64,000 bases of DNA from Tilletia caries. Taxonomy: Eukaryota > Basidiomycota > Exobasidiomycetes > Tilletiales > Tilletiaceae. The stretch's first letter is position 1. Every line of letters begins with the position of its first letter. Both the position numbers and the translations under genes were made by a program. The DNA lies in assembly GCA_032718865.1 (NCBI GenBank), contig JALUTQ010000032.1:62001-126000 (forward strand), read 5' to 3'. Positions 49,106 to 61,325 of the stretch are shown piece by piece. The notes beneath the pieces were generated by a model. The model made no database searches. It was not told the DNA's origin and saw only the letters and a list, made by a program, of their open reading frames with translations.

Positions 49106-50771
49106 CTAGTGCGCAACCTGCTCGGCAAGCGCAACACCAAAGGAAAGCAGCGTGCCCAAGATCTGCACATCCGCACCCAGCACGCCATTGACGTGTCGGC
49201 CATAGGCAAGCACGTCCCCAACGACATCGGCACCGTGGTGGACGTAGCTCAACGCGTTCACGACAGGCGTCCAGCTCGAGCTGCTCGTAGCCGTCAGGGG
49301 AACCCCGGTCCGTCCCGCAGCGACACCGACGACGGCGGGGGGGATGGGAACATGGCCAGCCGCGGCGGGGTGGTGGCCGGTCAACGACGACGCCTGGTGG
49401 CTGAACCACGACACGGCCGGGTCGGAGGGGACGAGGTGGGCGAGGTAGAGCAGCATCACGAGTCGGACGATGTTGAAGACGAGGACCGAGGCGGGTGCGC
49501 GGGCCCCATGGGCGCGCGTTGCGCGTTTCCGGTGCTCAAAGGTGATCAGGTGCGAGGCCACCCAGGGCAGGAGCACGGTCAGCCCCGCCCAGAGAGCGAA
49601 GGGGTGGAGGAAGGTCCGGCTGAAGATGGCCGGGAAGGGCACAAAGGCGTACAGCTTGGGCAGGAAGGCCCAGAATTTGGACAGGGCAGTGTGCACCTGC
49701 GCCTGCGTCTCATGCTGAAGCACCTTATGTCCCGCAGCCTTAAGGGTGTGCTTAGCGGCCTCAGCAGCCGCATGCACCGCCGAGGTCGGCTGACCCACCA
49801 ACACGGTCCGGATCGGGGTCGCGTTGACGAGGAGGATGAGCAGCTCCAATCCGACGACAATCTGAGCAACATGCTCGGCATCCGAGGCCCACTCCCGCGC
49901 ATTCTCGTACGCGCTCACAGCGTCGTTCTGCACCTTGGTCACCCCAGCACTGACGCGACGCGAGACAGCACGCGTAGCCGAGCTCGCCTCCGCACGAGCC
50001 TCGGCGACCTCATCGGCGACTTCGTGTCCAGCGGCAACTGCGCCCGATCGGAAACGGGAGGCGAGATCCTCGATGGAGGAGCGGGCGCGGGCCGAGGTGC
50101 GACGGACGAGCGTGGAGAGCGCGTTGCCGGCCTCACGAGCGGCGGTTCCGGCGTGCTCGACGGCGGCCTCGGCGTCCAGGCGGGCGGCGTGGGCGGAGGC
50201 GGAGGCGGAGGGTGAGCCGACGCCGTTGAGACGCGAGGAGCCGCGGGCGCCGTGCTTGCGGGGCGAGCGGCCGAGCTGACGTTCGGGTGAGCCGGACTCG
50301 GAGGCATCGCTGTCGCTGTTGATTTCCCCCCCCCCAAAAAATTAATCCACGTCAGCGAACCTGCTCTCTCTCTTCGCACTCCGTCGCTGGGGGGAGAGGG
50401 ACCAGCACTCACACGACAGACGACCGACTGGCACGTCCATATTCCATGGAGTCGTACAGACCCGAGTAGGTCGCGTTGTTCCTCAGCACGGCCTGTGTCT
50501 TGACGTCGAGGAGGTGTGCGCGAATGAGATGTTCGATGTCATCCTTCTTTGCCTCTGCGTCGAGCGGGATGCTGAGGCTGGCGGCGATCTCGGTGAGTTC
50601 GGCCTTGCGCTTGGATCGCAATGCGCCCTGGAAGACAGAGAGAGGAGAGAGTCAGTTCTTACGCGTCCCGTGTGGTGTGCGCCTGGACGCGTGCTCCCAA
50701 TCGAAGGGCGGGCGCGCGCGTCTGTCCGCGTTCGTTCTGGTGCGACTTACTTTGTACGGAGCGGATGACAT
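49106..50771 (-). CDS. membrane protein with N-terminal SAP/HeH-like helix motif
   Basis: Exons on the minus strand: 50771-50751, 50627-50413 and 50315-49106, giving 481 aa. The first exon is only seven codons (MSSAPYK). Residues ~8-60 read GALRSKRKAELTEIAASLSI ... DDIEHLIRAHL, a helix-extension-helix pattern like SAP or HeH motifs. An Arg/Ser/Ala-rich helical middle follows (SSIEDLASRFRSG...EVADEVAEARAEASS). The C-terminal half has at least three hydrophobic segments (IVVGLELLILLVN; HPFALWAGLTVLLPWVASHL; VLVFNIVRLVMLLYLAHLV). A SAP/HeH motif with membrane segments recalls inner-nuclear-membrane proteins of the Src1/Heh type, but the order and number of segments differ and there is no MAN1-like domain that I can see. 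The family is not recognised; it could equally be an ER-shaping protein. Confidence 0.7.
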
Positions 50772-51442
50772 GCTGAGGTAGACAGTGAGTAGTACTAGTT
50801 CGGGTCAAGAAGGCAGTGAGCAAGACGATAACGCGTGCGATGGTCACTGTTCTCCAGATGGAAGTTGGATGCAAAAAGAAAAGGATGACACGAGACGCGA
50901 GACGCGCTCGCCGCCAAAATGATGACGCGATCTGCGCGATCAAAACACGACTCCGAGACGCGTCTCACTCAGGCAGCACTCAGCAGACAGCAGCTCTCTC
51001 ACTCTCGAGCAAAACAAGCAAATACATTCTGCAGTACGTAGCAGCAAATCGCGTCGCTCTGGCGGGCAACAGCCAGGCGGTGGTGAGGCGTGGACGGGTC
51101 GAGGGTATACCAGCAAGGCAGAGCCCGGGGCAATTTTCGTTCGTTCGTCATAAGGTATGCAAAAAAGCAGAGAGAGTACTGGCGGCCCCAAAGAGAGAGA
51201 GTACGTAGATGTCGAAGGGTCCGTCGATGAAGGGAAGAAGAACAGCGAAAGGTTGGTTGCTTGCTTGCATATGTAGCTGGAAAGGAAAATCGTCTGGGCC
51301 CGCCCCCGTCCGGAAGGTGAAATTTTGCACGAAGATCGACGAGGAGGAGAAGGGCCCCGTGTCGTCGGAAGAAACGTCGAAAGTCGAAGGGTTCGCGTGA
51401 AGGCCCTTTACGTCTGCGCGTGCGTGTGTGTGTAGGCCCGTT
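50772..51442. other. intergenic region
   Basis: Promoter of the membrane protein gene and 3' flank of the Zn2Cys6 gene. No gene is supported; the open frames are short and lack splice or leader signals. Confidence 0.4.
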
Positions 51443-51641
51443 TCAATTCACCTGTCCCTGTCCCTGTCCCGGCCCCGGCGCTTGTCCCTGTCCCTGCACT
51501 TGCCCCGGTGCACCAACAGAATCCCACAACCCGCACTCCCGCAAGAAACTCTCAAAGGAAGGCCATCCCAGATCCTCAGGCAGCTGCGCCCACTCCATCC
51601 CCGGCTGACCTCCCTGTCCCTGCCCGTGTGCTTGCTGATGT

Positions 51642-51682
<41 letters not shown>

Positions 51683-54600
51683 ATGATGTTGATGTTGATG
51701 TTGTTGATGCTGTGCCAACCGACCCGGCGGAGAGGCCACGCCCCCACCCGTCGAAGGAGAAGGGTACACCCCAGCCGGCGACACAGGCGACCCAGCATGC
51801 TGTCGCTCCGTATACTGCCCCTGCCCCTGACCCTGCTGGTGTGGATGATGATGATGGAACCCACCCCCCACAGACGGAGGCGGCATCATCAGCCCATACG
51901 GCCCTGGCCCCGGGCTCACGTTCGCCGGCGTAGGCGAGAGCACCCCGCCAGACCCAACAGTCGCCACACCGCTATCCCCACTCCTGCTCCCACTCCCACT
52001 CCCGCTCCCGCTACCGTACGATGGCGTACCACCCCCGCCGCCACCCGAGTGAGATCCAGGCGTGTACACAGCCGCGCGCTGCATCCCCGCCGTCGCCGTC
52101 GATGTCGACGTCGACGTCGACGCAGCGTGGGCCTGAGTCTGCGCAGCGACAGGCGACACCGACGGACCCGAACTGATGAAGAACTGTCCAGACTGCCCCG
52201 GAACCGACACCTGTTTCTGCTGCGCCCTCGCCGGCAACCCAGCAAAGACAACCCCACCCTTCTGCCCCGCACTCCCAGCAGCAGCAGCAGCACCAACAGG
52301 GCGCGGCAAGCCCTGCGCCAACTCCTTCATCGCCAGCACCATCTTCTCCAAGAAAGGGTGGTCCCCCGCCCGGAAGACGCGGAAGATCTCGACGTACTCC
52401 TGCAGGATGGACTCGATCGCTGTCGGCGCTTGGCGGAGCGGACGGGGCGGCGGGCGCGGGGCGGCGGCAGCGGCGCCGGCGGCGTGGTTCCCATTCGCAT
52501 GTCCGTTCGCGTTCGCCTGTCCGTTTCGCACCCGGTTCGTCGGTTGGTGGTGTGGGCCTGGACCAGCGTGCATCCCGCCAGGATCGTCCTCCCGCTTGAC
52601 CGCGATCAGAGACGACGACGACGACGCGTCCACCGCCGCCGCAGGAGGGATCTGCTGCATCACAGCCCCCATCGACAGATGGGGATGATGCGCCAGGTTG
52701 CCCCCTCCCCCGCCCGCGCCTGCACCGTTGACCACGCCCGCGCCCGAGCCCGCGCCACTGCTGCTCGAAAGCCCGTTCTCTAGCGGGTAGAAGAAAGGCA
52801 CTGAGGGCGAGAGCGCCGCAGGCGCACGATCCCCCTCACTCTCGTACCCTTCCTCTCCCTCCCCTTCCTCCTCCTCCTCCTCATCATCAACAACCTCATA
52901 CCCATGCCCCTCCCTCTCCACCCTCTTCCTCCCCACCCCACCCCCACCCCCACCCCCATTCACATTGGACGAAGACCCCCCACCCTCGCGCCCCCGCCTC
53001 AAATTCAAATCCACAAGCCCAATCCGCTTCGCAAGCGCAGGGTAGTCCCGACAGATGAGCACGAGCGTCATAGCGACGTCGTACAGCTTCTCCATGAGCC
53101 CGATCCCGTGCGCTTCCATCGCGGCTTGCGCGAGCTCGTGGCAGATCGCGAGCGTCTTGCGCGCGATGCGCAGGGCGGCGTCGAGTCGGAAGGGCGCGGG
53201 GGTCGCGTTGCTGTTTGATGATGATGATGATGATGGTGCTGAGGTGGATGTGGATGTGGTTGGGTGGAGGGAAGAGGGCGAGAGGTCGACATGCCCGTGC
53301 GTCAGACAGAGGTTCCACAGTCGGTTCAGAAGCCACTGCGCCGTGATCCGATGATCGGCAAGTTGGATCTTATGCCGTTCAAACTCCGCCTGCCGCTCGT
53401 CCTCGCTCCGACTCATACTCGCCCTGCTCCTCGCCGTCGGAGTGGCAGTGGCAGTGGCAGCACCAGCACCCTGATCCACCACACTCGTCAGAGGCGCCAA
53501 CCCCGCACCCGCATTCCCACGCCCCTTCTTTGACGATGCAGCCACCTCCGCCGCCAACACCTCGTCGTTAATCTCCCGTTCGCTCTGCTGAAACGTGGCC
53601 CAAAGCTTCAACGCCCTCCCGCGATCCATCCTCACACACGCCGCGCCCCCACCAACAGCACCCGCACCCGCACCCGCACCCGCACCAGCACCAGCAGGAC
53701 CAACAGCCCCGCCCGAAGCAAGCAACACAGCCCCACACCGCCCGTTCCAGCAGTCGACGAAGTCCTCATCGACCGCATCGAAAAGCTTCAGCTGCAAATG
53801 CGGGAAGTCCTCCAACTCCTCCAACCCGAACTGTCTCCTCAGCGTCCGCGTCGTCTTCTCCGGATGGCCCCGGAACCCCAACGAGTGCCCGCGCTGGAGC
53901 GAGTACGCCCGCTCGGTGATGACGAGCAGCCAGTACGCGCGTAATCGACGCTCCTGCTCGTCCCGCTGGAGGTCCGCGTACGCTTCTGGCTTGTGCAGTT
54001 TGAGGAGCAGGCCCAGCGCGACGGCCTCGTGCAGCCGGAACCACGCCGGGTTATCCTCCCCGAGGCCAAACAGACACGCAAAGACATAGAACGAGGTCAT
54101 CGTAGCCTCCAACGTCGGCGTCTGCCCAAACAGCACCGCATTCCGCAACCGCACACTCTCCTCCAAAAGCGCCCGCGCCTTCGCGACCCGCATCTCCGCA
54201 CTCGCACGCTCCTTCGCCTCCTGCGGCTGGATCAGCGCAAGCGCAGACATGGCGAGCAACATCGACCCGAAGTCCACATCGCTGAACTGCTCGCCCCGGT
54301 CGAGCTTGCTGAAGATCCAGCTCCGGGAGAAGACGGGCATGATGGGGTGCAGGCGCTGGAAGTAGAGGCCGATGTGCGGCAGGAGCACGGATTCGGAGAG
54401 TGGGTGCGAGCCGGAGAGGATGGAGAGGGTCGAGGGGAGGACGCCTTGGAGGGAGGGGGGCAGGGCGTGGCCTTGGGGCGGGAGCGGCGTGGAGGGACCG
54501 CCTGTGGCAGCAGAGGAAGGACCCGCATCGACTCCGCCAATCGCAGACATCCCACCGCCCTGCTGCATCCCCGCCGCAGCAGCCGCAGCCGCTTGCTGAT

Positions 54601-56307
54601 TGAGTTGCTGGTGCTGCTGCTGCTGCTGCTGTTGCCGCAGCTGCTGCTCCTGTATGAACCGCTGCTGTAGCTGCTGCTGCAACCCCACCGCATAATCACC
54701 CGCGCCCGCATGGAACGATATCGCACGCGACCTCGCAACCCCTCCCGCTGCCATCCCCATCCCGACCGGCGTCGCCGACCCAGCCCCAGCCCCAGCCCCA
54801 GCCCCAGCCGCGGCGGTCCGAGCAGCAGCACCGACAGCAGGCGACGCGTCCCCGCGCGGACTCGCGCTCACGCTCGCGCTCGAAGCATCCACTCCACCAC
54901 CAGAAGCAGCAGCAGCAGCACCAGCTCCCGCCCCGCCCGCCCCCGTCCCGCCAGCAGCAAGCATGCCCAACCCCCAATCAAACAGATTCATCCGCGCGTT
55001 CTGCCCCTGCCCCTGCCCCTGCCCCGCGTTGGGCAGTGCCTGTTGTTGATGTGGCGTACCAGCAGGCCCGCCCATGAGGGAGGCAGGCGTATTCGCGTTC
55101 GCAGACGGCGTAGGGAAGCCGTCCGTGCCCAGGTGGGCAGGCAGGGAAGAGTCCATGGACAAATTCCTCTGATTATGCGTTCCCGCACTCGCCGTCGTAG
55201 ACCCCGGCCCCGGCCCCGGCCCCGCCTGAGGATGTTGCCCCTGCCCCTGCGCGCCCCCACCAAGCATCCCCATCCCCCAATCGAAGAAATTATTCACCCT
55301 CACATTCGGGTCCTGCGCGTTGAACTCGTCCGCCAGACTGGTGGAGAGGTCCGGCAGGCGGAACTGGGCCGCGGTCGATGGTGAGATGGTCGTCAGGCTG
55401 GGTGGGAAGAAAGCGTTGCCGAGGAAGACGGCGGGGGGGATGTGTGTTGCTTGTGCAGAGGTGGTGGTGTCTTGTTGTTGATTTTGGTAGGCTTCGCGCG
55501 GGAAGGAGGCTTGGGACGCAGAAGACGGTGTGCTGCCGTGGTGGTGGGACGAAGATGTCGACCCCTGCTGTCGATGTCCGTCATGCCCGCGCGCTTGGGG
55601 ATGGTTGTTGTGGCCAGCCGCGGGGAAGTGAGCAGACGGACCGGCGTACTGTGCCGAGGGCTGCGTTTGTGGCGGCGCCAAGGAATGAGGGACGCCGACC
55701 GAGCCTGGCCCGGGGCCATCTTCCATCTTGGACTGGCCCACATAGACGGGTGCATGCTGCTGGTGGTGGTGCGGATGCTGGAAGGAGCCGAGCGGGTACG
55801 CAGCCGCAGGATTATGACCCTGCTGGATGCCATTCCCCCCGACGGCCGAGCCCTGTGCGTGGGAGGCTGAAAGCGAGTTCGAGGAGGCGGAGGAGGAGGA
55901 CGACGCCGCATGTGCCTGTGCTTGTGCGGCGAGTGCCTGTTCGCGCCTTAGCTTCTCGATCCGTTTTCCTGATGATTCTTTGCCGCGTGCTGCTTTCCAG
56001 TAGGTGCAGTTGATGCGCAACCGGACGCAGTGTGCGCATGGATGTTCGTGCGAGCATTTGACTCTGTGCGTGTGTGAGGGGAGAGAGAGATCGAGGTCAG
56101 AAGAGGGAGCGAGGGAGCGAGAGGGGGGAGGGAAGGGAGAACGTACCTGCGGAGGTTGCACTGATCGCACGCGCGTTTGAGGGGCTGGCCGGACTGTTTG
56201 TTGCCGGATGGATTATTGCCTCCGGACGAAGAGGAGCCGGATGCTCTGGATGTCGAGGCGTCATTCGCTCCGACTGGGCGGGGTGCCTGAGGTTGCTGTG
56301 AGGACAT
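51443..56307 (-). CDS. Zn2Cys6 fungal transcription factor, 1593 aa
   Basis: Exons on the minus strand: 56307-56147 and 56063-51443. The intron splits an Arg codon inside the zinc cluster. The cluster is Cys47-x2-Cys50-x6-Cys57-x5-Cys63-x2-Cys66-x6-Cys73 (ACDQCNLRR / VKCSHEHPCAHC), followed by a basic linker (KRIEKLRREQ). The middle domain resembles the fungal-specific regulator domain: LSESVLLPHIGLYFQRLHPI, MPVFSRSWIF, then YVFACLFGLG, EAVALGLLLKLH and LRAYWLLVITERAYSLQRGH. The rest is low complexity: Gln, Ala, Gly and His tracts, an acidic EEEEEEGEGEE stretch and a C-terminal polyglutamine (51642-51679). It is about twice the usual family length because of these tracts. It should bind CGG-type sites as a dimer in the nucleus. 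Its targets are unknown; family B promoters with CGG/CCG symmetry are possible but untested. Confidence 0.85.
51642..51679 (-). repeat. CAG-type polyglutamine tract
   Basis: About twelve tandem CTG units (CAG on the coding strand) near the C-terminus of the Zn2Cys6 factor, likely length-variable between strains. Confidence 0.85.
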
Positions 56308-57161
56308 TGGAGCGAGAGAGAGGGTGGGGAGTGGAAGGGTTGTGTGTAGGCAGGTAGGAAGGCTGATTGGGTCGCGGCTGTGAGACGGCGAGGGGGTTGA
56401 AGATGAGACGCACCGAGGCAGGATGGGAGTGGGAGTGGAGTAGGGAATAGGATCAGGAGTGTGGAAGGAAGAGAGATCGAGAGGGAGAGATCGAAAGATG
56501 AGAGCTCGAATGAGGAAAGCAACTGAACCTGTGACTTACGCTGTGGTGTCCAAGTTTTATGTCTTGGTCGATTGATGCGTCTGTTCACTCAGAGGAGGTA
56601 AATGGCGCGGTCGGGTGTGGTTGGAGCGCGTCGGTCGTTGTGCTTGGTACTGTGGATGGATGGGATGAGGATGAGGATGAGGATGAGGATGGAAGGCAGC
56701 TGTTAACAAGATGAGATGGTGAGATGAGGGAAGACGATGGGAACCGACCTGCAGGTTTGCCGTAAGCGTAACTCACCCAGTTGTCTGCGTGCTTACATAC
56801 ATATGTATTTTGGTTGACCCGCACGCCGCACGCTGATCTGTTCTTCCTTACGAACTGCCTGGATACTTCACTTGTTCCCTCCAGTTGTGGTACGAGTATG
56901 CAAGTGATCCAGTATGGCTATAGCTGTGCTCGCCTCGATCAGATAGATCTCTGCTGAGTGCTGCTTGGGATGACGGCCTACTGACTCACTGCTCCCCCAC
57001 AGAAACTCAAAATGAATACGCTGACAGCCGGATATCACGGCAGCGTGTGCCATCACGTGACTCGCACTCGCACTCGCTGGTCATCCTTTTCAGCTTCTTC
57101 TCATTCTCGCTGCTGCTCACTCGCTCACTCACCTTCGCACTGTGTCACCCAGCAGCACAGC
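56308..57161. promoter_or_regulatory. divergent promoter, Zn2Cys6 factor and TIM54
   Basis: About 850 bp between two divergently transcribed genes. It contains a short GATGAG microsatellite (about 56664-56690) and no supported gene. An open frame joins 57012 to TIM54, but the leader residues are unlike the family's N-terminus. Confidence 0.45.
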
Positions 57162-58901
57162 ATGGTCGACTCACCACCACCACCACCACCACCACCAGCA
57201 CCGCCAGCAGCAAAGAAGGCACCGCGCGAGATCAGACCCGCCCTCAGGCCCTTCCTCTACCTCGGCATCCCGCGCGCCGTCCTCACCTGGCAGCCCCGTC
57301 TCCCCTCCCGCAACCTCTCCCTCTTCCTCCTCACCGTGTCCACCATCTCCTACCTCTACTACGACGACCGCCGCACATGCAAGCGCCTCAAGCAGTCCTA
57401 CATCGCTCGCGTACAGCACCTCGCAAACGAACCCTTGCCGCCCTGGGCATACCCGAGGAAGGTCACCGTCTATGGCGCCATGTGGCCGGGGGACGACGAC
57501 CCGGATAAGAGCACACTGTTCTTCAGGAAGTACGTCAAGCCTATCCTCGTCGCTGCTGCCATTGACTGGGAGGTCCTCCACGGCACCAGGCCCGGCGGTC
57601 TCGCGCGCGACCTCACAGCCCGTATCTTCGCCCGCAGACGGCAGCTCGCTGCCCTCGAGCCCTGGACCGACGACCTCTCCCAGTCGAGAGACCCGGCGGA
57701 ACAGGCTGCTGCGCCGCCGAATCCCTTTGCCCTCAGCCCGGGGGAGCAGCTTCAGCGCGAGTTGGATGGGTGTATCGTCCTCCTTGGACGACCTGCTCTT
57801 AAGGAGTGGGCCTACGGCATGAAGGTCGGGTGGAGCTCGACCTTACCCCTCGAACGCGTCGACATGGACGAGCAGCTGGCCAACACTCTCAACGAGGACG
57901 CGACTTTCGACGAGCTGCCCACGTCGTCACAGGAGGAGACCGCTCCGGCGGACTCACAGGAGAACACTGTCATCCTCCCGACGGACGACGGCGAGTCGGA
58001 CGGAGCAGGCGCGCCACTCCCCAGTCGCCTCTCCATCCCATCCTCACGCACCTCCTTCAACCCGGCCTTCCAACAACAACAACAACAGCAGCGTCCCATG
58101 GGTCTCTCCTCATCATCATCATCATCATCATCAACAGAGGAAAACCGGATCGACCCCATCCTGCACCCCGTCCGCGCCGCCATCGCACGCGGTATCAACC
58201 CAGCCCTGCTCATCCCCCCACCGCAAATCCCGGCACAGGCTCCCCTTGTCTTCGTTGACCACCAGAACTTGGTCGGATGGAGACATATCCCCCGTCGGAT
58301 TATCGGCTTCTTCCGGCATCAGGACCGCGTCCGGCTCGGTGGGGAGGCGGCCTTGCGCATCGCACTGGGTGATAAAGCCTCCGCGCGGCCGTTCACCGCG
58401 GGCGAGGAACTGGAGAGCGCAGGGGCGGAGGGCGATACGGATCCGTACCCGCTCTACCCGCTCACGTCTGAGAACCGCGCCGAGCCTGCTGTGACATCCC
58501 CCGGTCCACAAGGCGGCGACCTCGACTGGGGCCTCTCGTCCGAATCCTCCTACCCGCCCTACTTCCACACCACCCTCTCCACCATCGCCAAACACCGGAC
58601 CCAGTACTACGCCGCCCTCCCCGCGCGACTCCTCTCGACCCGCACGCTGGAACGCGGGCTGCGCGAGCCGGGGAGGAGCGAGAAGGGCGTGCATCGGCCG
58701 AAGAGCGAGCGGGAGTTGAAGGCGGAACGGTTGGAGAAGGAGGTGGAGTGGAGGGCGGAGGAGCATGCTTTTGGGATTCAGAGGGGGGAGAGCGGCGTTT
58801 GTTGGAGTGGGCGGTGGAGAGATGCGTTGAGGGTTATGCCGGAGGTGGACCAGCTGCCGCCTGCCCCGGAACAGCCTGCAGACACGCAGGCGGAGGCGTG
58901 A
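57162..58901 (+). CDS. TIM54: mitochondrial inner membrane translocase subunit Tim54
   Basis: One exon, 579 aa. I start at 57162 (MVDSPPPP..), skipping an in-frame extension from 57012. A Pro-rich start is followed by the family core: ALRPFLYLGIPRAVLTWQPR, LPSRNLSLFLLTVS with a single membrane segment at ~51-67, then YDDRRTCKRLKQSYIARV, PWAYPRKVTVYGAMWPGDD and the conserved RKYVKPILVAAAIDWEVL. Later blocks include GWSSTLPLERVD and LVFVDHQNLVGWRHIPRRI near 410-430. Acidic and Gln-rich inserts lie between. Tim54 is part of the TIM22 complex, which inserts carrier proteins into the mitochondrial inner membrane. Intact, and close to the mitochondrial EF-Tu gene. Confidence 0.92.
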   Translation: MVDSPPPPPPPPAPPAAKKAPREIRPALRPFLYLGIPRAVLTWQPRLPSRNLSLFLLTVSTISYLYYDDRRTCKRLKQSYIARVQHLANEPLPPWAYPRKVTVYGAMWPGDDDPDKSTLFFRKYVKPILVAAAIDWEVLHGTRPGGLARDLTARIFARRRQLAALEPWTDDLSQSRDPAEQAAAPPNPFALSPGEQLQRELDGCIVLLGRPALKEWAYGMKVGWSSTLPLERVDMDEQLANTLNEDATFDELPTSSQEETAPADSQENTVILPTDDGESDGAGAPLPSRLSIPSSRTSFNPAFQQQQQQQRPMGLSSSSSSSSSTEENRIDPILHPVRAAIARGINPALLIPPPQIPAQAPLVFVDHQNLVGWRHIPRRIIGFFRHQDRVRLGGEAALRIALGDKASARPFTAGEELESAGAEGDTDPYPLYPLTSENRAEPAVTSPGPQGGDLDWGLSSESSYPPYFHTTLSTIAKHRTQYYAALPARLLSTRTLERGLREPGRSEKGVHRPKSERELKAERLEKEVEWRAEEHAFGIQRGESGVCWSGRWRDALRVMPEVDQLPPAPEQPADTQAEA

Positions 58902-59158
58902 ACTACCTCCTCCCTCTTTCCTTCTGCTTTCGCCTTCCTGTCCGACCAACCACTCATACAATAATTGAAAGTCACGTGCATGCTTACGCGCATCTTACAT
59001 GTCATGCCCCTGCCGTTCTTCTGTTCTTCTGTTGCCATGCAGCGAGCCACTCACTGCACTCAGATGAAAAACCAGGCAAAGGACACCGCCGGCCTCGTCG
59101 AAGCTGACCATCACTTCCCCCTGCTCGAACCTCAGAACGAAGGAAAGGAACGGAGAAG

Positions 59159-60830
59159 ATGTTGCGCACCACACAGCTCTCCGCCTCGCGCGCCGTCGCA
59201 GCCGCGTCTGCCTCCGTCTCCAGCCCCGCCGCCGTCGTCTCCAGGGCCGTCGCTGCCACTGCCACCAGTCCCGCACGCCAGCAGGTCCGCGCCCAGTCCT
59301 CGCTCTCCAGCGCAGCACGGAATGTGCGCGCCCGTGCTTCCGTCGCTGCTCCCAAGCTTCTTTGTGAGTACATGTCATTGTACTGTGTTGTTTGATGAAG
59401 TGGCTGATGTGTTTCCTTCTGTGTGGTCAGTTGGCCAGCTGCGGACGTACGCTGCTGAGGCCGGCGGCAAGTTTGTGCGTGACAAGCCGCACATGAACAT
59501 CGGCACCATCGGCCACGTCGTGAGTAGTCCATTCCTCTCTTGAAACACTAAACGGGGCGTGTAAGGCTGATCACAGACATTCTATGGACCACAGGACCAC
59601 GGCAAGACGACGCTCACGGCAGCCATCACCAAGGTCCTCTCCGAAGCCTCCGGCAAGGGCAAATTCGTCGACTACGCCTCCATCGACAAAGCCCCCGAAG
59701 AAAAAGCGCGCGGAATCACGATCTCGACCGCACACGTCGAGTACGAGACCGCGAACCGGCACTACGCCCACGTCGACTGCCCTGGGCACGCCGACTACAT
59801 CCGCAACATGATCACGGGCGCGGCCCAGATGGACGGCGCGATCATCGTCGTCTCAGCGACCGACGGCCAGATGCCCCAGACGCGCGAACACCTACTCCTA
59901 GCTAAACAAGTCGGCATCAAGAAGCTCGTCATCTTCGTCAACAAGGTCGACCAGGTCGACGATCCCGAGATGTTGGAGCTGGTGGATATGGAGATGCGCG
60001 AGCTGCTGGGCACGTACTCCTTCGATGGGGAGAACACGCCGATCATCCATGGGTCTGCGCTCGCGGCGCTCGAGGGGAAGACGCCCGAGATCGGGAAGGA
60101 GGCCATCCTGAAGCTCATGGACTCCGTAGACGCCTGGCTCGAGATGCCGCCCCGGGACTTAGACAAGCCCTTCCTGATGCCCGTCGAAGACGTGTTCTCC
60201 ATCTCGGGCCGCGGGACCGTCGTCACCGGCCGGGTCGAGCGCGGCACGATCACGAAGGGCTCCGAGATTGAGATCCTCGGGTTGGGGAACTCGCTCAAGA
60301 CGACGCTTACCGGGATCGAGATGTTCCATAAGGAGCTGGACAGGGGTGAGGCGGGTGATAACATGGGTGCGCTGCTGCGCGGTGTGAAGCGGGAACAGGT
60401 CAAGCGCGGCCAAGTGCTCATCTTCCCCGGCTCCATCAAGCCGATCAAGAAGTTCCAGGCGCAGGTGTACGTGCTCACCAAGGAAGAGGGGGGTAGGTAT
60501 ACCCCGTTCACGAATAACTACCGGCCGCAGCTGTTCATCCGGACGTCGGATGTTACGGTGTCGTTGACGCATTTGCCGGGGACGGTGGATGCGGATGAGA
60601 AGATGGTGATGCCGGGGGATAATATTGAGCTTGTCGGGGAGCTTGTGCATGATATTGCGCTCGAGGAGGGGTCCCGGTTTACCCTGCGTGAGGGTGGCAA
60701 GACGGGTGAGTTTTTTTTTTTTTCTTTCCTTCATGATGCGAGGCTGGGCCTTACGGGAAGTGGCTGAATCGTGTTTCTTCCTTTTTCTGTCACTGCAGTC
60801 GGCACGGGCATTGTCACCAAGCTCATGTGA
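59159..60830 (+). CDS. TUF1: mitochondrial elongation factor Tu
   Basis: Exons 59159-59363, 59431-59519, 59595-60705 and 60799-60830 give 478 aa. Exon 1 encodes an Ala/Ser/Arg mitochondrial targeting peptide ([19 protein letters not shown]). The GTPase motifs are complete: the P-loop GHV-DHGKTT (interrupted by intron 2), the switch region [21 protein letters not shown] and SAL. Domains 2 and 3 follow ([30 protein letters not shown]). The last exon adds only ten residues (GTGIVTKLM) plus the stop. EF-Tu brings aminoacyl-tRNA to the mitochondrial ribosome. Intron 3 starts GTGAG and continues into a run of T. Confidence 0.96.
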
Positions 60831-61325
60831 GGGAGGAGACAACAAGAGGCCTTCTTCGAGAGATCGTTGTATCGCTGGTCCATACGCACACAAAGAATCA
60901 GATCTTATGGGAATGTTCTCATTTCCACCATCCCACCGCTCACTATCCATCGTCCTCACTCCTCGCCCGTGTGTCTTTTGCGGACCTAGCTGAGTAAATC
61001 TCAAAGATCAGTGGACCTTCGCCCTGGTTTCCTGACCCTCCTACAGTTCACGCAAGCCTCCGCGTTTTCTCCTGCAAGGGTCAGGGTCCAGGCTGATCTC
61101 CCGCTCTCCGATCGGTTGATGGGGCCTTGCTTGCTTTGGGGTTGGTGAGATGCTTGGTATGCTCACCTGCTTGTGGACGCTGATTACTCTCTTCCGTATA
61201 AATAGCCCCTCTGCTTGCCCCCGACCTACTCCCCCCTCTTCCCCCCACTGACTGTTCGTCACCCTCTCTCTGCTCTCTACACTTTTTTTCTCTGACAACT
61301 CGAATAACCCAAGCCTAAGACGACG
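60831..61325. other. TUF1 3' flank and SDR promoter
   Basis: No gene. The SDR promoter end contains CCGTATAAATAGCCCC near 61194 (TATA box about 130 bp before the ATG) and a pyrimidine-rich leader. Confidence 0.6.

Noticed and set aside
51428..52783. 451-aa plus-strand open frame opposite the Zn2Cys6 gene
   Set aside because: It is an Arg/Pro/Leu-rich antisense shadow of low-complexity GC-rich coding DNA, with no domain, and is opposed by a strong gene with a zinc cluster.
57012..57161. Upstream 50-residue extension of TIM54
   Set aside because: Basic/Ser/His-rich residues unlike the family N-terminus; the ATG at 57162 has the expected Pro-rich start.
60159..61004. 281-aa minus-strand open frame opposite mitochondrial EF-Tu
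   Set aside because: Shadow of the highly conserved TUF1 exon 3; no independent signals.
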